The notes beneath the pieces are model-generated. The model saw only the letters and a list, made by a program, of their open reading frames with translations, searched no databases and was not told where the DNA came from. This document shows positions 7,048-10,459 of a stretch of 10,459 nt of DNA, piece by piece. Source of the DNA: Opitutia bacterium UBA977 (GTDB lineage Bacteria; Verrucomicrobiota; Verrucomicrobiia; Opitutales; Coraliomargaritaceae); contig DBBT01000074.1 of NCBI GenBank assembly GCA_002292345.1, positions 1,176 through 11,634 on the forward strand, given 5' to 3'. Numbering within the stretch: the first letter of the stretch is position 1; the number at the start of each line of letters is the position of its first letter. A program made the translations under genes and the position numbers.

Positions 7048-7317
7048 TTATGCTTGAAAGTATTTAAGTAAGTCGTCGTGTGGACGAGCGATAACGTGCG
7101 ATGCAACCAACTCGCCTGCGCGATTTGCTGCTTCAGCACCAGCTTCGACGGCTGCTTTAACGCTACCGACATCACCTTTGACGAGAACGGTTAAAAAGCC
7201 GCCGCCAATGGAGATTTGTTTTACAAGGCTAACTGACGCGGCCTTAGCCATTGCGTCACTTGCTTCGATTGAGCCAGTGAGGCCCTTTGTTTCTACCAAT
7301 CCGATGGATTCACTCAT
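7048..7317 (-). CDS. BMC-H hexameric shell protein, copy 1
   Basis: This is an 89-residue single-BMC-domain shell protein. IGLVETKGL (5-13) is the first strand with the conserved Lys of the hexamer interface (K11); the pore loop is SIGGG (36-40); VKAAVEAGAEAAN (53-65) is the main helix; HVIARPHDD (74-82) closes the fold. The pore loop differs from copy 2 by having only glycines after SI, which may give a different pore. It is the first shell gene of the operon, 44 bp after pduL, and as the first of three BMC-H genes may supply much of the facet material. Confidence 0.95.
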   Translation of the reverse strand: MSESIGLVETKGLTGSIEASDAMAKAASVSLVKQISIGGGFLTVLVKGDVGSVKAAVEAGAEAANRAGELVASHVIARPHDDLLKYFQA

Positions 7318-7361
7318 GATATATTTTGGTTTATGGTTATGTGTGTTGAAATGAGAGTTGT

Positions 7362-8039
7362 TTATTTAATAAGCTCGCAAGGAGTTTGGTCCGAGAAGCC
7401 ACATGCATTGCCCTCGTCTGTATCGATGTGAACTTCGAGCTTAAAGGAAGGATCTACGCGGACGAAGATCTGGTCAAAAGTAACGCCAATATCGCCGCCA
7501 ACGCGAAGCTTCATATATGATTTATTTTCGACGCCATAATAGGCAGCATCTTCGGGCGCCATGTGCACATGTGGTGCAGCGCGAATCACACCTTTATCCA
7601 TCTCGAGGAAACCGGCAGGTCCCATCAGCATGCAACCTGGTGTGCCTTCGATGTCGCCCGAGTTACGAATTGGAATCTTAAAGCCCAGCGAGATCGCATC
7701 TGTATAAGCCAACTCGACTTGATCGAAGTCACGACAAGGGCCAAGAATACGAAGATTTGAAATTACCCGACTACGCGGACCGATCATTGTGACCGATTCC
7801 TTGGCAGCAAATTGACCATCCATATAGAGATCTTTCATTGGGGTCAGCTGGTGGCCTTTACCAAACAGCAGTTCGACCGACGCTTGTGAAAGATGGCAAT
7901 GGCGCGCACTAATATTAACAACTAATGGGTTGGGCCCCGCGGAAGACGTGCTCGACACGCCAGCAGTCACAGCATTTCTCTGTAGGCTAGCGCGAACGAG
8001 TTGCTCAACCTGACTGCGATTTAAAACTTGATTACTCAT
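7362..8039 (-). CDS. pduL: PduL-type phosphate acyltransferase
   Basis: This 225-residue enzyme matches the PduL (PTAC) family, unrelated to Pta, which exchanges CoA for phosphate on an acyl group. Here it would turn lactoyl-CoA into lactoyl-phosphate and free CoA inside the shell. Zinc-binding residues are visible in both half-domains: H47 and H49 (SARHCHLS), H157 and H159 (APHVHMAPEDA), and H204 (LEVHIDTDE). R103 (GPCRDFDQVE) is the conserved Arg near the active site. Residues 1-22 form an amphipathic helix (SQVEQLVRASLQRN) and a Ser/Thr/Ala-rich linker (23-35) follows, as in BMC-targeted PduL proteins with an encapsulation peptide. It is the first gene of the minus-strand operon, divergent from the regulator. 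No Shine-Dalgarno site is seen. Confidence 0.95.
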   Translation of the reverse strand: MSNQVLNRSQVEQLVRASLQRNAVTAGVSSTSSAGPNPLVVNISARHCHLSQASVELLFGKGHQLTPMKDLYMDGQFAAKESVTMIGPRSRVISNLRILGPCRDFDQVELAYTDAISLGFKIPIRNSGDIEGTPGCMLMGPAGFLEMDKGVIRAAPHVHMAPEDAAYYGVENKSYMKLRVGGDIGVTFDQIFVRVDPSFKLEVHIDTDEGNACGFSDQTPCELIK

Positions 8040-8155
8040 GTTGAAATGATTGGGAAAATGTTGGAATTGGTACTAAAAACCAAATAATCCCACATAAGTC
8101 AACATATATCTTGCAAAAACACAGAAATACCCAGATAAATAAAGCATAAACCGCT
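8040..8155. promoter_or_regulatory. Divergent promoter region between pduL and the DeoR-family regulator
   Basis: This A/T-rich 116-bp region must drive both the BMC operon and the regulator gene. A plausible plus-strand sigma-70-like promoter has TTGGAA (8061-8066) and AATAAT (8083-8088) with a 16-bp spacer. On the minus strand TTGACT (8097-8102) is a fair -35, but the best -10 (TTTAGT, 8072-8077) lies 19 bp away and is weak. An inverted repeat sits between or over these boxes. TGGGA (8051-8055) and TCCCA (8088-8092) form a further, looser inverted pair with a different centre. Confidence 0.5.
8067..8083. promoter_or_regulatory. Candidate operator: inverted repeat inside the regulator promoter
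   Basis: TTGGT (8067-8071) and ACCAA (8079-8083) form a perfect 5-bp inverted repeat with a 7-nt A-rich centre. It fills the spacer of the predicted regulator promoter and overlaps the weak -10 of the pduL promoter, so a bound repressor would block both directions. The right arm's neighbour GTACTAAA (8070-8077) recurs upstream of the rhamnulokinase gene. Assignment to the DeoR-family protein is inference. Confidence 0.4.
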
Positions 8156-8917
8156 ATGTTAGCCCAAGAACGACATCTACAAATTCTACAACTCCTTGAA
8201 GAACAAGGGACTGTACGTACCGTCGACCTTGCAGAACAGTTTGAGTGCACCGACGAAACCATTCGGCGCGATTTTCAGATTCTCTCCGACAATAATCAAC
8301 TCGCCCGTGTGCATGGTGGCGCCAGCAGTCTGAATGGCCGCCCCCTGCTGCAATCTTTCACCGAGCGCCGTGCGCTCAACGTCGACCGCAAGCAAGCCAT
8401 CGCCAAAGCAGCGCTGGAATTAATCACACCGGGCCAAACCTACGCATTTGATAGTAGCACGACTGCCTTTGAACTCGTATCAGCCCTACCCGACCTACCT
8501 TACCGAGTTGTCACCAACGCCTTCGCCGTGCTTGAGCACATAGCACGCATGGGCAATGTGGAGCTCATCTCCACCGGCGGGCGCTACCACCCAAAGACGC
8601 AGACCTTCACCCGCAGCGATAGTTACGTGACTCTACAACGGCACAACATCAGCATCGCTTTTATTTCGTGTATCGGACTCGATGTCGAACGCGGTGCCAG
8701 CGAAGGCTTCGAGGAGCAGGCGGGCTTTAAAGAGATTTTAGTTCAATTAGCCAAAGAGGTGGTGCTGATGGTTGATTCGAGCAAATTGAATACCTGCTCT
8801 GAATACTTTTTTGCAGAGCTTAAAGATTTAACCCAAATCATTACGGATGACGGCGCCTCAGCTGAATGTGTCGCAGCACTCCAAAGCCACGGATGCAAGG
8901 TGACCCTCGCGCAATAA
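8156..8917 (+). CDS. DeoR-family transcriptional regulator of the BMC locus
   Basis: This 253-residue protein has the two-part DeoR/GlpR structure. The N-terminal winged helix-turn-helix spans about 5-57, with recognition helix TDETIRRDF (32-40) and the family signature LARVHGGA (49-56). The C-terminal DeoRC sugar-phosphate sensor domain includes YAFDSSTTA (96-104), VVTNA (118-122), STGGRY (139-144) and MVDSSK (205-210). Such proteins are usually repressors released by a phosphorylated sugar; here L-rhamnulose-1-phosphate, L-fuculose-1-phosphate or a downstream triose is a reasonable inducer. It is divergent from pduL and probably co-transcribed with the rhamnulokinase gene 48 bp downstream. 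DeoR regulators beside pduL are a regular feature of PVM BMC loci. The start is the first Met of the HTH domain; no Shine-Dalgarno site is visible. Confidence 0.92.
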   Translation: MLAQERHLQILQLLEEQGTVRTVDLAEQFECTDETIRRDFQILSDNNQLARVHGGASSLNGRPLLQSFTERRALNVDRKQAIAKAALELITPGQTYAFDSSTTAFELVSALPDLPYRVVTNAFAVLEHIARMGNVELISTGGRYHPKTQTFTRSDSYVTLQRHNISIAFISCIGLDVERGASEGFEEQAGFKEILVQLAKEVVLMVDSSKLNTCSEYFFAELKDLTQIITDDGASAECVAALQSHGCKVTLAQ

Positions 8918-8965
8918 ATAATCTGTACTGAAGTATCATCGCAGTACTAAACACTTTATCCAACT
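8918..8965 (+). promoter_or_regulatory. Leader of the rhamnulokinase gene with paired GTACTRAA sites
   Basis: In this 48-bp gap GTACTG (8925-8930) and CAGTAC (8942-8947) form a perfect 6-bp inverted repeat with an 11-nt centre. Seen as direct repeats, GTACTGAA (8925) and GTACTAAA (8944) are 19 bp apart, about two helical turns. The right site with its flank, GTACTAAACAC (8944-8954), matches 10 of 11 bases of 8070-8080 in the divergent promoter. This suggests a shared regulator site, most simply for the DeoR-family protein. I see no clear promoter or Shine-Dalgarno site. Confidence 0.4.
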
Positions 8966-10444
8966 ATGAGTCAGAATAAAATATATCTCGCAGTCGATCT
9001 AGGTGCAGGCAGCGGCCGCGTCCTAGCAGGTGAATTTGATGGCACGCGCATCGAACTGCACGAGCTGAACCGCTTTGATAATACACCTGTGCAACTCCCT
9101 AGCGGATGGCACTGGAACATCGCCGCACTGTATCAAAATATTTTAGCAGGACTCAAGAAGGCAGCAGAAACTTACGGTGACAGCGCAATTAGCATTGGCA
9201 TCGATACCTGGGGAGTAGACTACGGACTATTCGATAAAGACGGGCGTATGCTTGGATTACCTTATCAGTATAGAGACAATCGCACCGATGGTATAATGGA
9301 TGCCGCCTTCGCTAAAGTACCCAAAGAAGAAATCTACGACGCCACCGGTGTACAGTTTATGTTTTTCAATTCCATCTTTCAACTCCTCGCAGATGTCGAA
9401 ACCAAGAACCCAGCACTAAATCTGGCTGACGACTTACTTTTTATGCCCGACCTGCTGGGCTATTGGTTGACCGGAAACAAGACTCAAGAACGTAGCATCG
9501 CCAGCACCACTCAATTGTACAATCCTAAGCTCAAGGATTGGGACTATGCGCTGATCGAACAACTGGGGCTACCGAAGAAACTATTTAAAACCATCAGCGA
9601 CCCTGGTGACACACTCGGCGCACTCAGTGCAGATGTAATCAGCGCCACCGGCCTTAGCCGCACTAAGGTCATCACCGTCGCTGGACACGATACTGCCAGC
9701 GCCGTTGCAGCGGTACCAAGCCAAGCCAAGACGCCCGCCTTTCTAAGTAGTGGCACTTGGTCACTGATGGGATTGGAACTGCAAGAGCCGGTCATTAATG
9801 AGCAATCCTTTGCCGACGCCTTCACCAATGAAATCGGTATCAACGGCACTGTGCGTTTTCTTAAAAATATCTGCGGACTATGGCTGATCCAAGAATCGAA
9901 GCGCTTCTGGTTGGATGAAGGCCAAGATGTGGCTTACGCTAAAATGGCATCACTTGCCAGCGAGGCCGAGCCGTTCCGCTCACTGATCAACCCGGACGAT
10001 CCGCGTTTCATTGAGGCTGGTTGCATGCCAGAAAAAATTCAAGCATTCTGCCGCGAAACTGGTCAACCAGTGCCAGAATCAAAGGGCGAAATTATTCGCT
10101 GCATCTACGAAAGCCTCGCGCTACGTTACAATCAAGTCTGGCATAGCCTGATGCAGTATGTTGACGAAGCACCGACTACGCTGCACATTGTCGGCGGCGG
10201 CTGTCAGGACAATCTACTCAATCAATTCGCGGCCAATGCGATCGGAGTTAGAGTCGCGGCTTGCCCAGTCGAAGCCACTGGCCTAGGTAATATTATGGTG
10301 CAAATGCTCGCCGACGGTGCCATCGCCGACGTCACTGAAGGTCGCACTGTCGTGCTCAATTCATCTCTCGTGCAAACCTTCGAGCCCGCCGACCAAGTGG
10401 TCTGGGCCGAAGCGAAACTCCAATTTTCAATGATCTGCAAATAG
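8966..10444 (+). CDS. rhaB: Rhamnulokinase (FGGY carbohydrate kinase)
   Basis: This 492-residue FGGY-family kinase is complete, ending in TAG 15 bp before the window edge. The first phosphate-binding motif is DLGAGSGR (11-18); GIDTWGVDYG (78-87), YRDNRTDG (102-109) and QFMFFNSIFQL (130-140) are typical of rhamnulokinases; D242 in AGHDTASA is the catalytic base; FLSSGTWSLMG (259-269) and HIVGGGCQDNLLNQ (near 410-423) complete the ATP site. It phosphorylates L-rhamnulose to L-rhamnulose-1-phosphate, the aldolase substrate of this locus, in the cytosol; no targeting extension is seen. A fuculokinase role cannot be fully excluded, since aldolase and microcompartment can serve both sugars. It shares a strand with the regulator gene 48 bp upstream and may also be controlled from sites in that gap. 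Confidence 0.92.
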   Translation: MSQNKIYLAVDLGAGSGRVLAGEFDGTRIELHELNRFDNTPVQLPSGWHWNIAALYQNILAGLKKAAETYGDSAISIGIDTWGVDYGLFDKDGRMLGLPYQYRDNRTDGIMDAAFAKVPKEEIYDATGVQFMFFNSIFQLLADVETKNPALNLADDLLFMPDLLGYWLTGNKTQERSIASTTQLYNPKLKDWDYALIEQLGLPKKLFKTISDPGDTLGALSADVISATGLSRTKVITVAGHDTASAVAAVPSQAKTPAFLSSGTWSLMGLELQEPVINEQSFADAFTNEIGINGTVRFLKNICGLWLIQESKRFWLDEGQDVAYAKMASLASEAEPFRSLINPDDPRFIEAGCMPEKIQAFCRETGQPVPESKGEIIRCIYESLALRYNQVWHSLMQYVDEAPTTLHIVGGGCQDNLLNQFAANAIGVRVAACPVEATGLGNIMVQMLADGAIADVTEGRTVVLNSSLVQTFEPADQVVWAEAKLQFSMICK

Positions 10445-10459
10445 TACAGCAGCGTATTT

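Noticed and set aside
8966..10444. L-fuculokinase or xylulokinase instead of rhamnulokinase
   Set aside because: The motifs GIDTWGVDYG, YRDNRTDG and QFMFFNSIFQL are typical of rhamnulokinases, so other FGGY kinases are less likely, though activity on fuculose is not excluded.

Overview
The window carries a nearly complete bacterial microcompartment (BMC) operon of the Planctomycetes-Verrucomicrobia (PVM) type. This organelle class is known from experimental work in Planctopirus (Planctomyces) limnophila, where it degrades L-fucose and L-rhamnose through L-lactaldehyde. The gene set and order, the DeoR-family regulator, the roughly half G+C composition and the scarcity of Shine-Dalgarno sites point to Verrucomicrobiota, perhaps a marine Puniceicoccales/Coraliomargarita-Lentimonas type. 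The phylum is an inference from family knowledge; the genus is only a guess.

Layout. Positions 1-535 hold no gene I can support, but contain two copies of a palindrome 30 bp apart and two further small inverted repeats. A clear Rho-independent terminator (536-562) closes a long minus-strand operon running from 8039 down to 589. In transcription order it encodes: PduL-type phosphotransacylase; two hexameric shell proteins (BMC-H); a diverged acetate kinase homologue; a third BMC-H; a pentameric shell protein (BMC-P); a CoA-acylating aldehyde dehydrogenase; two more BMC-P; a class II aldolase; and a malate dehydrogenase-like enzyme. Gaps are 3-64 bp, so one transcription unit is likely. From the 116-bp divergent region 8040-8155 a plus-strand pair starts: a DeoR-family regulator and a rhamnulokinase.

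How it works together (family knowledge plus inference). Rhamnulokinase makes L-rhamnulose-1-phosphate. The aldolase splits it, or fuculose-1-phosphate, to dihydroxyacetone phosphate and L-lactaldehyde. Inside the shell the aldehyde dehydrogenase makes lactoyl-CoA plus NADH, PduL recycles CoA to give lactoyl-phosphate, and the kinase homologue would yield ATP and lactate. Aldolase, aldehyde dehydrogenase and PduL all carry terminal helices that look like encapsulation peptides. No alcohol dehydrogenase is present, so the malate dehydrogenase-like protein is a candidate for NAD+ regeneration. No isomerase, transporter or BMC-T (trimer) gene lies in the window.

The system itself is known. The parts worth a second look are the altered active-site residues of the kinase homologue, the malate-type specificity residue of the dehydrogenase, the doubly tagged aldolase with a Cys-rich tail, the third BMC-H, and candidate regulator sites in both plus-strand leaders.
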